Shown here: piece by piece, positions 45,521 through 53,573 of the stretch | Layout of the letters: every line of letters begins with the position of its first letter | Numbering within the stretch: position 1 is the first letter of the stretch | Assembly (NCBI GenBank): GCA_026314275.1 | Contig: CP111109.1 | Coordinates: forward strand, 3,224,001 to 3,288,000 | DNA length: 64,000 bases | Direction of reading: 5' to 3' | From: JAGOEY01 sp017997515 | Lineage (GTDB): Bacteria > Pseudomonadota > Gammaproteobacteria > Burkholderiales > Burkholderiaceae_C | The notes under the pieces: generated by a model | What the model saw: the letters and a program-made list of their open reading frames with translations, nothing else | Database searches by the model: none | Told to the model about the DNA's origin: nothing | Program-made: the position numbers and the translations under genes

Positions 45521-45954
45521 GTGTCCGAATTTTTGTGTAAACGGTTCGGACTTCAGTTGACGGAGATGCGATCTCCGAACTGAATGGTAAATCGGGTCAG
45601 TGCAGCCTTCCAATCGCGGATGGGCATGGTCCACTTCTGGCTGATGTTGCACAGGGCCAGGTAGAACAGCTTGGTCAACGCCTCGTCGCTGGTGAACGAG
45701 CCCCGGTTCTTGCTCAGCTTCCTCAGGCCCATGTTCACCGACTCGATGGCGTTGGTCGTGTAGATGACCTTTCGGATTTCCGCCGGGTAGTCAAAGAACG
45801 GCGTCAGACGACTCCAGTTCCTGCGCCAGGACTGGCCAATGGGTAGGTAGTCGGCGTCCCACCTGGCTTCGAACTCGCCCAGGCGCAGCTCGGCCTCTTC
45901 GGCGGTGGCGGTGTCCCATCCAAACGTCCAAAACCCCATTCCTGACCAGTCCAA
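45521..45954 (-). pseudogene. IS256-family (mutator) transposase remnant, C-terminal part
   Basis: About 130 residues. GEFEARWDADYLPIGQSWRR, RLTPFFDYPAEIRKVIYTTN, AIESVNMGLRKLSKNRGSF, FYLALCNISQKWTMPIRDW are the conserved C-terminal end of IS256-family transposases; TTNAIES includes the last catalytic Glu. The N-terminal two thirds with the two Asp are missing, and the first 12 residues of the frame look unrelated. The right end at about 45521 (GTGTCCGAATTTTTGTGT) may be one IS terminus. A relic at the edge of the CDI island. Confidence 0.85.
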
Positions 45955-46025
45955 GTAGGCGTTTTGCTCAATTCATCACGTGTTTTTCATAAACGTACTG
46001 GAGCCACGCGCGCGGCCTCCCTTTT

Positions 46026-46272
46026 AGCTTCGCTGGAAAGGTGGCCAGTGCTGTCGCACTGCATCCGCTACGCGTATGTCACGCACTGCGTGCGCGTCCC
46101 CCTTTTTTAGCTGCGCTGAAAAGTTGGTCAGTGCTTCGCACTGGTCCGGCTGCGCCGTCCTCAAGCGCTGCGCGCTCTACCTCCCTTCTAGCTACGCTGA
46201 AAAGTGGGCCAGTGCTTGCGCACTGCATCCGCTGCGCGTATGTCACGCACTACGTGCGCGCCCCCCTTTTTC
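46026..46272. repeat. Three degenerate tandem repeats of 81-83 bp next to narK
   Basis: Units start at 46026, 46109 and 46190 with AGCTTCGCTGGAAAG, AGCTGCGCTGAAAAG and AGCTACGCTGAAAAG. Each holds hairpins such as CAGTGCTTGCGCACTG and CGCACTGCGTGCG and ends in a C5-6 T5-6 tract. Units 1 and 3 are most alike; the third runs into the last codons of narK (stop at 46243). Imperfect and contiguous, so not a CRISPR. It marks the right edge of the CDI island. Confidence 0.8.
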
Positions 46273-47457
46273 TGCCCACGTCCGTGTCCATCGGATCTGC
46301 ATAAACCGCAGCATCCCCAGCACCAAAACAGTACACGCCGCAAACGCGTAGAAGCCGCTGGCGTAACTGCCGGTGAACTGTTTGCTCAGGCCCAGGGCGT
46401 TGGTGATAAAGCCGCCGCCGAGGGCACCGATTTCACCGATCATCGAGCCCGCCACGGCGGTGGTGGTGGGCCAGCGCAGGGGCACCAGTTGGAAGGTGGC
46501 ACCGTTGCCTGCGCCCAGTGCGGCAAAACAGACGATGAGCAAAATGACGGTCATGGGCAGGGACGCGGTCGCCATGCCACACAGCACCAGGGTGATGGCC
46601 ACAATGACCAGCACGGCGGTGAGGGTGTTGACGCCTCCCCAGTGGTCGGACAGCCAGCCGCCAAAAATACGCACCGCCGCGCCCATAAATGCGGCCAGCA
46701 TGGTGAGCTGGCCGGCCTCGACCTTGCTCACGTGGAACTGGTCAAAAAAGTAGCTGGGCAGAAACGAAGCCAGGCCGATAAAGCCGCCAAAGGTGATGGC
46801 ATAAATCAGGCTGAAGGCCCAGCCGTCTTTTTCAAACAGGCAGGCCACATGGTCTTTGAAGCTGGCGTGGGTGTCGATGTCATCGGGCTCTTTGGCGAAC
46901 ACAATCATCACCACCATCGGAACCAAAATGCCGATGGCGGCAAAGCCATACACCGCTTGCCAGCCAAAGGCATGCGCCAGCGGCGGCGCAAGCAGGGCGG
47001 ACACTGCAGTGCCCACATTGCCCGCCCCCACCAGGCCCATGGCCAGGCCTTTGTAGCGCGGCGGGAACGAGCCGCTGCCCAGGCTCAGCGCCACACCAAA
47101 GCTGGCCCCGGCAATGCCCAGCAGCACACCCATGGCCAGCAGGTCGTTGAACGACTCGACCATGAAATAACCGTACAACATGGCCAGGCAGATGCCGCCC
47201 ATCTCGACCAGCGTGGCGTTTTTGCGGCCGATGTACTGCGCCAGCACACCCAGTGGGAAACGCATCAGCGCACCCGCAAAAATCGGCACCGACAGCATCA
47301 GGCCTTTTTGTGCGGGGGAGAGCTGGAAACTCTCGCTGATGAACGGTGCCATGGTGCCGTTGATGACCCAGATGGCACACGAGAACATGAAATAAAAGAA
47401 CGATGCGCCCAGGGTGGGCGCATGTCCGGACTTCAGAAAATTGCGAAAACCTGCCAT
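46243..47457 (-). CDS. NarK/NasA-type MFS nitrate/nitrite transporter
   Basis: 404 residues with about 12 membrane helices. The two nitrate signature motifs are present: GSGSFPPRYKGLAMGLVGAG-NVG in the middle and ALGAGNGATFQLVPLRWP in the second half. N-terminal helix starts GASFFYFMFSCAIWVINGTM. It takes nitrate into the cell for the assimilatory reductase, or exports nitrite. Follows nrtD by 98 bp and is probably the last gene of the nrt operon. The final eleven residues are encoded inside a repeat unit, so the original C-terminus may have been altered. Confidence 0.92.
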   Translation of the reverse strand: MAGFRNFLKSGHAPTLGASFFYFMFSCAIWVINGTMAPFISESFQLSPAQKGLMLSVPIFAGALMRFPLGVLAQYIGRKNATLVEMGGICLAMLYGYFMVESFNDLLAMGVLLGIAGASFGVALSLGSGSFPPRYKGLAMGLVGAGNVGTAVSALLAPPLAHAFGWQAVYGFAAIGILVPMVVMIVFAKEPDDIDTHASFKDHVACLFEKDGWAFSLIYAITFGGFIGLASFLPSYFFDQFHVSKVEAGQLTMLAAFMGAAVRIFGGWLSDHWGGVNTLTAVLVIVAITLVLCGMATASLPMTVILLIVCFAALGAGNGATFQLVPLRWPTTTAVAGSMIGEIGALGGGFITNALGLSKQFTGSYASGFYAFAACTVLVLGMLRFMQIRWTRTWAEKGGRARSA

Positions 47458-47555
47458 GGGGAAAATCCGTTTGTCTGTGTTTTTGGTTATTCAATGCCAC
47501 CACCACATCCACCGCCGCCACCCGGCTGAAGTGGGGCGTGGGGTGGCGTGGTCTC

Positions 47556-48368
47556 TCAGGCTGCTTTTTCGACGTGGCCCTGGCGGGTGTAGAGGAAGTC
47601 GATGACGGCCTTGCGGTAGTGCACGTAATTCACGTCCTCGGCCAGCTCCACGCGGTTGCGTGGGCGTGGCAGGTCCACACTCAGCACCTCACCAATGGTG
47701 GCCGACGGGCCGTTGGTCATCATCACGATCTTGTCGGACAGCAGCACGGCTTCGTCCACGTCGTGGGTCACCATCACCACGGTGCTCTGTGTCTTCTGCA
47801 CGATCGAGAGCAGCTCGTCTTGCAGCTTGGCCCGGGTCAATGCATCCAGCGCGCCGAAGGGTTCGTCCATCAACAGCACTTTGGGCTCCATGGCCAGTGC
47901 GCGGGCGATACCCACACGCTGCTTCATGCCACCCGATATTTCGCCAGGGCGCTTTTGCGTGGCGGGCGTCAGGCCGACCAGGGCCAGCGCGGCGTCGGTG
48001 CGGGCCTTGAGCTGGGCTTTGCTCTCGGTCGGGCCAAACACCCGTTCCACACCCAGGTAGATGTTTTCAAAGCAGGTGAGCCAGGGCAGCAGCGAATGGT
48101 TCTGGAACACCACCGCACGCTCGGGGCCGGGGCCGGCGATTTCGCGGTTGGCGCAGATCAGCGTGCCTTGGGTCGGGCGGGTCAGCCCGGCAATCAGGTT
48201 CAGCAGCGTGGACTTGCCACAGCCCGAGTGCCCGATGAGGGTGATGAACTCACCCTTGGCCACCGTCAGGTTGATGTCGCGCAGCGCCGGAAAGCTGCCC
48301 TTGGCGGTCTTGAAGGTCTGCTCGACGTTTTGGATTTCGATGAATTTTTTGCCCAATGAATCGCTCAT
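47556..48368 (-). CDS. nrtD: Nitrate ABC transporter ATP-binding protein (NrtD/NasD-like)
   Basis: 270 residues. Walker A GHSGCGKSTLLNL (about 45-57), signature PGEISGGMKQRVGIARAL, Walker B VLLMDEPFGALDALTR and the H-loop MVTHDVDEAVLLSD are complete. The start ATG overlaps the permease stop as ATGA. Sequence style and neighbours (NrtA-like receptor, NrtB-like permease) indicate nitrate, or possibly cyanate or bicarbonate, import. Confidence 0.92.
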   Translation of the reverse strand: MSDSLGKKFIEIQNVEQTFKTAKGSFPALRDINLTVAKGEFITLIGHSGCGKSTLLNLIAGLTRPTQGTLICANREIAGPGPERAVVFQNHSLLPWLTCFENIYLGVERVFGPTESKAQLKARTDAALALVGLTPATQKRPGEISGGMKQRVGIARALAMEPKVLLMDEPFGALDALTRAKLQDELLSIVQKTQSTVVMVTHDVDEAVLLSDKIVMMTNGPSATIGEVLSVDLPRPRNRVELAEDVNYVHYRKAVIDFLYTRQGHVEKAA

Positions 48369-49321
48369 GACTTCACCTCTTCAAATGTGAATGCTGTGGC
48401 AATTTTTACGAGGGCGTATTCGAGCAGCAGCCCGACGATGCCGATCACAAAAATCGCGATGATGATGTTCTTGACGTTCAGGTTGTTCCACTCGTCCCAG
48501 ATCCAGAAGCCGATACCGACACCGCCGGTCAGCATCTCGGCCGCCACGATCACCAGCCAGGCCGTGCCCACCGCCAGGCGCACACCGGTCAGCATGTAGG
48601 GCAGCACCGAGGGGAACAGGATCTTGGTGACGATCTTCCATTCGGACAGGTTCAGCACCTTGGCCACGTTCATGTAGTCGCTGGGCACACGCTGCACCCC
48701 AATCGCGGTGTTGATGACCATCGGCCAAATCGAGCAGATGAAGATGGTCCAGATGGCGGCCGGGTTGGCACCCTTGAACACCAGCAGGCCAATCGGCAGC
48801 CAGGCCAGCGGCGACACCGGGCGCAGCAGGCTGATGAGCGGGTTCAGCATGCGGCCCAGAAACTCGAACCGGCCAATCGCAAAGCCCAGCGGAATACCCA
48901 CCAGTGCGGCCAAGCCAAAGCCTACCGCCACGCGCTGCAGCGAAGCCAGCACGTTCCAGCCCACACCCTGGTCGTTCGGGCCGTTGCGGTAGAACGGGTC
49001 GGCAAACACGATCAGCGCCTGTTTCCAGGTGTCCAGCGGTGTGGGGATGCTGCCCCCGGTCTTGACCGACACCACCTGCCACAGCAGCACCATCAGCGCC
49101 AGCCCCACCAGGGGCGGCAGCACCCGCAGCGCCAGGCCGCGCCAGTTGTACGGTGGGCGGCTGGGGGCCATTTTTTGGGCATCTAAAGTGTCTTGTGCGC
49201 CCTGTGGATGGGCGCTGGCAGCTATCTTTTTGATAGTTTTCGGGTCGGCAGGCGTGGCGCGGCTGGCAGCCATGTCTGCGGCGGCTTGCTCCAGCGGGCT
49301 GTGAAAAGTGGCACTGACCAT
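48365..49321 (-). CDS. nrtB: Nitrate ABC transporter permease (NrtB-like)
   Basis: 318 residues from the ATG at 49321, which has AAGGAG ten bases upstream. Membrane helices begin VLPPLVGLALMVLLWQVVSV; the permease EAA-type loop is IGVQRVPSDYMNVAKVLNLS ... FPSVLPYMLTGVRLAVGTAW. The N-terminal 70 residues are hydrophilic. Residues around PKTIKKIAAS are encoded by the dispersed palindrome CAGCTATCTTTTTGATAG. Second gene of the nrt operon, 33 bp after the receptor gene. Confidence 0.92.
   Translation of the reverse strand: MVSATFHSPLEQAAADMAASRATPADPKTIKKIAASAHPQGAQDTLDAQKMAPSRPPYNWRGLALRVLPPLVGLALMVLLWQVVSVKTGGSIPTPLDTWKQALIVFADPFYRNGPNDQGVGWNVLASLQRVAVGFGLAALVGIPLGFAIGRFEFLGRMLNPLISLLRPVSPLAWLPIGLLVFKGANPAAIWTIFICSIWPMVINTAIGVQRVPSDYMNVAKVLNLSEWKIVTKILFPSVLPYMLTGVRLAVGTAWLVIVAAEMLTGGVGIGFWIWDEWNNLNVKNIIIAIFVIGIVGLLLEYALVKIATAFTFEEVKS
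49219..49236. repeat. Palindromic repeat element inside nrtB
   Basis: CAGCTATCTTTTTGATAG, a near copy of the intergenic element at 30049 (CAGCTATCTATTTGATAG), read in frame as KTIKKIAA in the cytoplasmic N-terminal arm of the permease. Confidence 0.55.
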
Positions 49322-49354
49322 GGTGGGCTCCTTGGAACGGTTTGAGAACACGTT

Positions 49355-50599
49355 TTAAGCGCGGACTTTGAACGAATCGGCGTATTTCTTCGGGTCTTTG
49401 CCGTCCCAGACCACACCGTCAAACAGCTTGCTGGTGCGCATGGAATCTTTCGGCACCGCTGTCTTGCTGGCGGTGGCGGCGTCTTTGTAGATGCCGATCT
49501 GGTTGATCTCTTGCGCCACCTTGAGGTAGTCGGGGTGCTCTTTCAGGATGCCCCAGCGCTTGTGCTGCGTGAGGAACCACATGCCGTCCGACAGGTAGGG
49601 GAAATTGACCAGCCCCTCGTTGTAGAACTTCATGGAATTCGGGTCGTCCCAGGTCTTGCCCAGGCCGTTCTGGTAGCGGCCCAAGATGCGCTGGTTGACA
49701 GCGTCCACGCTGGTGTTGACAAAGGCCTTGTCGGCAATCGTCTCGGCCATCTTGTTGCGGTTGGCGATGCTGGCGTCGATCCAGCGGCTGGCCTCCAGGA
49801 TGGCGGCGGTCACGGCGCGCGAGGTGTTGGGGTACTTCTTGGCGTATTCGGCCGTGGTGCCCAGCACTTTCTCGGGGTGGTCTTTCCAGATGTCCTGGGT
49901 GGTGGTGGCGGTGATACCAATACCGTCCATGATGGCGCGGTGGTTCCAGGGCTCACCCACACAGAATCCGTCCATGTTGCCCACGCGCATGTTGGCCACC
50001 ATTTGCGGCGGCGGCACGGTGATGACCTTGGCGTCCTTCATCGGGTTGATGCCGTTGGCCGCCATCCAGTAGTACAGCCACATGGCGTGGGTGCCGGTGG
50101 GGAAGGTCTGGGCAAAGGTGTATTCGCGCTTCTCGGCGGCCATCAGTTTGGCAAGCGTCGCGCCGTCGATGGCCCCTTTGTCGGCCAGCTTCTTCGACAG
50201 CGTGATGGCCTGGCCGTTGTTGTTGAGGGTCATCAGCACGGCCATGTCTTTCTTCTGGCCGCCCACACCCAGGTGGACGCCGTAGACCAGGCCGTACAAC
50301 ACATGGGCAAAGTCCAGTTCGCCGTTGACCAGCTTGTCGCGCACGCTGGCCCAGCTGGACTCCTTGGTCGGCACAATCTTCACGCCGTATTTCTTGTCGA
50401 TGCCCAGCACCGAGGCCATCACCACACTGGCGCAGTCGGTCAGCGGGATGAAGCCGATCTTGACTTCTTCTTTCTCGGGCTTGTCGGAGCCCTGGGCCCA
50501 GACGGCAGCACGCAGGGCGGGGTCGATGCCCACGGCGCCCACGGCGGCAACTTGCAGCACCGTGCGGCGGCTCAACTTGGTTTTCAGCAGATCGGTCAT
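49355..50599 (-). CDS. nrtA: Nitrate ABC transporter substrate-binding protein (NrtA/CmpA-like), Tat-exported
   Basis: 414 residues from the ATG at 50599. The N-terminus has a twin-arginine signal (KLSRRTVLQVAAVGAVG ... AVWAQ). The family core follows: VKIGFIPLTDCASVVMASVL, ELDFAHVLYGLVYGVHLGVG, QTFPTGTHAMWLYYWMAANG, GFCVGEPWNHRAIMDGIG, the last being a nitrate-site segment. A longer open frame upstream crosses the leader terminator and is not coding. First gene of the nrt operon, under the sigma-54/ANTAR-type leader. Confidence 0.93.
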   Translation of the reverse strand: MTDLLKTKLSRRTVLQVAAVGAVGIDPALRAAVWAQGSDKPEKEEVKIGFIPLTDCASVVMASVLGIDKKYGVKIVPTKESSWASVRDKLVNGELDFAHVLYGLVYGVHLGVGGQKKDMAVLMTLNNNGQAITLSKKLADKGAIDGATLAKLMAAEKREYTFAQTFPTGTHAMWLYYWMAANGINPMKDAKVITVPPPQMVANMRVGNMDGFCVGEPWNHRAIMDGIGITATTTQDIWKDHPEKVLGTTAEYAKKYPNTSRAVTAAILEASRWIDASIANRNKMAETIADKAFVNTSVDAVNQRILGRYQNGLGKTWDDPNSMKFYNEGLVNFPYLSDGMWFLTQHKRWGILKEHPDYLKVAQEINQIGIYKDAATASKTAVPKDSMRTSKLFDGVVWDGKDPKKYADSFKVRA

Positions 50600-50640
50600 G
50601 GGGCGAACTCCGGTCGGTAAATGAAAAGGCAGCAGACAAA

Positions 50641-50706
50641 CAAAAAGGGCGTCCTCACCACACAAGAGGTGCTCGAAAACGAGACCCTGCGGGTAAGGAC
50701 GCCCTT
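50641..50706 (-). terminator. Leader terminator (attenuator) upstream of nrtA
   Basis: Minus-strand stem AAGGGCGTCC / GGACGCCCTT (50697-50706 with 50645-50654) enclosing a second stem (CTCGTTTTCGAG, near 50672-50683), then TTTTTG. It lies about 45 nt before the nrtA start, in a leader with no upstream gene to terminate. Confidence 0.87.
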
Positions 50707-50718
50707 GTCCTGGGAGCG

Positions 50719-50768
50719 GGTGGCACCCGCCATTGGGTGCTACCAGCCTGGAGGCCTTCATCGGCCCC
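50719..50768 (-). promoter_or_regulatory. ANTAR-type leader hairpins of the nrt operon
   Basis: Minus-strand P2: GGTAGCACCC-[AATGGC]-GGGTGCCACC (50719-50744), nine pairs with one mismatch, hexaloop with A1 and G4. P1: GGGGCC-[GATGAA]-GGCCTC (50751-50768), six-base loop with G4 but G at position 1. The 3' arm of P2 can instead pair downstream as GCGGGT-gcc-ACCCGC, a possible switch. Same P2 loop as in the nas leader. Confidence 0.72.
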
Positions 50769-50782
50769 GTGCTGGAGTAGAT

Positions 50783-50797
50783 GCAAGCCGCGTGCCA
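50783..50797 (-). promoter_or_regulatory. Sigma-54 (-24/-12) promoter of the nrt operon
   Basis: Minus strand TGGCACGCGGCTTGC, a full match to TGGCACG-N4-TTGC with GG-N10-GC spacing. Transcription would start near 50772, a few bases before hairpin P1. NtrC-type enhancer control is expected. Confidence 0.85.
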
Positions 50798-50817
50798 GCT
50801 TGCTTGAACCTGGGTTT

Positions 50818-50880
50818 GCTATAAATTAAATAGCTGTCTGTGCCCGTTGGATGGGCGCTGGAGGCTTATTTTTCTCAAAA
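50818..50880. repeat. Palindromic repeat upstream of the nrt promoter
   Basis: GCTATAAATTAAATAGC (inverted repeat GCTAT/ATAGC) with the adjacent CCCGTTGGATGGGCGCTGGAGGC segment (read as CCCGTTGG and ATGGGCGCTGG), a layout that also appears at 10335-10380 and 49205-49236. Confidence 0.5.
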
Positions 50881-50940
50881 ATGGTGGTGGGCACCATCGT
50901 TGTGCGCTGCACCATTTCAGCGGGTACTGCCCATTCCCGA

Positions 50941-51016
50941 GATACCGCGGAACTGGCTTTGCCAGGCCGCTGGTATCGCCCCCTGAGGGGGAGGCGCCGC
51001 AGGCGCTTCGGGGGGG
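50941..51016. repeat. Dispersed ~80-bp repeat, copy 2 (inverted)
   Basis: CCGCGGAACTGGCTTTGCCA, GGCCGCTGGTATCGCCCCCT, GAGGGGGAGGCGCCGCAGGC and GCTTCGGGGGGG in order. Mirror of the copies at 21511 and 60432. It starts right after the stop of the NIT-ANTAR gene (51017) on the minus strand. Confidence 0.8.
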
Positions 51017-52298
51017 TTACCCTTCCTGTAAATAGTCGGCCATCGACAGCAGCGACTCGGCCACGTCCACCAGGCGGCGGTTCTGGTTCATGGCGGTCTG
51101 GCGCAGCATCTTGTAGGCGTCGGCTTCGCTCAGGCGGCGGTGCGCCATCAGCAGGCCTTTGGCGCGTTCGACCAGCTTGCGTTCGTTCAGGGTGGCACGT
51201 ACGGTGTCGAGTTCGTCGCGCATGGCCTGCAGGCGCTGCGACTGCTCCTGCACCAGCTCCAGCACCGAGCGGTCGAGGTGCAGGCCGTACCCCTGCGGCG
51301 GTGGGGCCACACCGGCGGCGGGGGGTGTCGAAAAAAGCGGCGCTGGGGGCCGTGGATGCCGCTGTGGGTGGTGCGCTGGTCTGGGCCAGGGTGTCGAGCA
51401 GGGTCTGGTGCGACTGCAGCGCCGTCCGCGCCTCGGTGACCTTGCTTTCACACAGGCGCAGCAGGTCGGCCGCCATGTGGGCTTCGACACTTTGCATCGC
51501 GTCCATGCGGTGGGTGCAGCAGTCAAACCACACCTGGCTCAGCTCCGCGTCCAGCGCGTCACCCACCGCAGCGGTGCAGCCGATACGGCGCAGGCGCTCC
51601 AGTTCGGCCAGCGTGCCGTCGGCTGCACACAGGGTCTGCCACAGCGCCAGCGGGGCGGGTTGCGAGAAGTCGGCAAACACCTTGAAGCAGCGGTCCTGGG
51701 AGTCGATCAGGTGCAGCCAGTGCTGCTGGCGCGTGGCGTCACTCACGCCTGCGCCAAACGCGGTGGCCCCGGTGGCGCGCTCTTGTCCGGCAAATTCCTT
51801 GCCCTGCATGAAGTTGAAGGTGGCCACCAGCAGGCGCGAGATTTCGGGGTCGGTGGCGCTGTCGGCCGCCTCAAACACCACGGCCAGCAGCCCGGAGATC
51901 AGCTTGGCGCATGCGGCGGTGGCCGCTTCGGGGCTGGTCGCGTGGGTGGTGATACGGTCACGCAGCGCGGGCAGGGCGTCCAGCCCCTGCAGCACATAGG
52001 CAATGCGGCTGAACAGCCGTGCACCGTTGCCGATACGCGCGGCACCGGTGTCCAGGTGGTCAAAGGCGGCGCGGGCCTGTTGTTCGACCTGCTTACACGC
52101 GTCGATCTGGCTTTGCCGCCGCGCCGCGCCGCGCAGGCCGCCCGAGGTCAGATAGATGTTGGACAAACCACGCTCTTTTTGCAGCACGTGGATCAGCTGG
52201 CCGAGCAGGTTGACGAGTGCGCTGGTGCGCATCAGCTGCTCCAGCTCGCCAATTTCACATTGCCGGGCCGCGACAAGAAAATGCAGTCCGGATTTCAT
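51017..52298 (-). pseudogene. nasR: NIT-ANTAR nitrate-responsive antiterminator (NasR-like), frameshifted
   Basis: The first frame (from 52298) holds a NIT nitrate-sensing domain: LGQLIHVLQKERGLSNIYLT and LLVATFNFMQGKEFAGQERA. After about residue 320 it turns into Arg/Pro/Ala nonsense. The next frame holds the C-terminal ANTAR RNA-binding domain: MRDELDTVRATLNERKLVER, AKGLLMAHRRLSEADAYKML and RQTAMNQNRRLVDVAESLL, ending at 51017. The frames meet between T6 (51331-51336) and C6 (51320-51325) of the coding strand; removing one base from either run gives one 426-residue protein. In Klebsiella NasR binds nitrate and the leader hairpin to prevent attenuation; both matching leaders are in this window. 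Confidence 0.88.
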
Positions 52299-52398
52299 GG
52301 TTTTTTCACGTGGGGGAATAGTTTTTTGGGGGGCTGCAATACACCTGCAATACCCGTGCCGGGCCCGCTATTTTGCCCTCCGGCTTACACTTCCCGCG

Positions 52399-53433
52399 AT
52401 GCTGATATTGGGAATCGAATCTTCGTGTGACGAAACAGGTGTGGCGCTGGTCGAGCTGCAGGGCGCGGCGCGTCCGCAGCTGCGCGCCCATGCCTTACAC
52501 AGCCAGATAGAGATGCACCAGGCCTATGGTGGTGTGGTGCCCGAGCTGGCCAGCCGCGACCATATCCGGCGTGTGTTGCCGCTGACGGAGTCGGTGCTGG
52601 CCGAGTCGGGCCATGGGCTGGCCGATGTGGACGTGGTGGCCTACACCCGGGGCCCCGGCCTGGCGGGTGCGCTGCTGGTGGGCGCGGGTGTGGCCTGCGC
52701 GCTGGGGGCTGCGCTGGACAAACCAGTGCTGGGGGTGCACCACCTGGAAGGGCATTTGTTGTCCCCGTTCCTGAGTGCCGACCCGCCCGAGTTTCCGTTT
52801 GTGGCTTTGCTGGTGTCGGGTGGCCATACCCAGCTGATGCGGGTGGACGGTGTGGGGTCGTACGAGCTGCTGGGTGAAACCATCGACGACGCCGCCGGAG
52901 AAGCCTTCGACAAGTCGGCCAAACTGATGGGTTTGCCGTACCCCGGTGGCCCGTGGCTGGCCAAGCTGGCGCTCGACGGTCAACCCGACGCATTCAAGCT
53001 GCCGCGCCCGCTGTTGCACAGCGGTGACCTTGATTTTTCATTCGCCGGACTCAAAACCGCGGTGATGGTGCAGGCCAAAAAGCTGGGCGACGACCTGGAA
53101 GCCCGTAAGGCCGATCTTGCCGCCAGCACCCAGGCCGCGATTGTGGAAGTGCTGGTGAAAAAATCGCTCAAGGCGCTGCAGCACACCGGCTTGCGCCGCA
53201 TGGTGGTGGCCGGTGGGGTAGGGGCCAACCACCAGTTGCGCGCGCAGCTGAATGCCGCGTGCCAGCAGCGTGGTGTGCGGGTGCACTACCCCGAAATGCA
53301 CCTCTGCACCGACAACGGCGCCATGATTGCCATGGCCGCCGCCATGCGCCTGCAGGCGGGCCAGCAGCAGGCCAACCGCGACTACGCGTTTGACGTGAAG
53401 CCGCGCTGGCCGCTGGACAGCCTGGCGGCTTGA
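52399..53433 (+). CDS. tsaD: TsaD, tRNA N6-adenosine threonylcarbamoyltransferase
   Basis: 344 residues from the ATG at 52399 (MLILGIESSCDETGVALVEL); the frame upstream is antisense to the regulator and was rejected. The metal-binding histidines are in GVHHLEGHLLSP, with LVSGGHTQLM and DFSFAGLKTAV as further family marks. TsaD transfers threonylcarbamoyl to A37 of ANN-decoding tRNAs as part of the TsaBDE complex. Divergent from the NIT-ANTAR gene, 100 bp apart. Confidence 0.96.
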   Translation: MLILGIESSCDETGVALVELQGAARPQLRAHALHSQIEMHQAYGGVVPELASRDHIRRVLPLTESVLAESGHGLADVDVVAYTRGPGLAGALLVGAGVACALGAALDKPVLGVHHLEGHLLSPFLSADPPEFPFVALLVSGGHTQLMRVDGVGSYELLGETIDDAAGEAFDKSAKLMGLPYPGGPWLAKLALDGQPDAFKLPRPLLHSGDLDFSFAGLKTAVMVQAKKLGDDLEARKADLAASTQAAIVEVLVKKSLKALQHTGLRRMVVAGGVGANHQLRAQLNAACQQRGVRVHYPEMHLCTDNGAMIAMAAAMRLQAGQQQANRDYAFDVKPRWPLDSLAA

Positions 53434-53478
53434 CGGGATTCTTTGATCTGACGGGTAGCGCCAAGCCCCATGCAAGCA

Positions 53479-53544
53479 AACACCGCGGAACTGGCAATGC
53501 CCGGCCGCTGGTGTTGCTCACTGCAAGGGGGAGGGCGAAAGCGG
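53479..53544. repeat. Dispersed ~80-bp repeat, copy 3 (partial, inverted)
   Basis: CACCGCGGAACTGGCAATGC then CCGGCCGCTGGTGTTGCTCA and a CTGCAAGGGGGAGGGCG block. Same order as copy 2 but lacking the last hairpin. Lies in the convergent gap between tsaD and the zinc peptidase gene. Confidence 0.65.
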
Positions 53545-53573
53545 ATACGCAAGTCCGCGAAGCCTGGGTGTGC

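Noticed and set aside
46026..46272. Possible CRISPR array
   Set aside because: Three contiguous, imperfect 82-bp units without spacers; hairpin-rich tandem repeats instead.
50600..50761. Longer NrtA start in the leader
   Set aside because: The extension covers the terminator stem; the Tat signal begins at the ATG at 50599.
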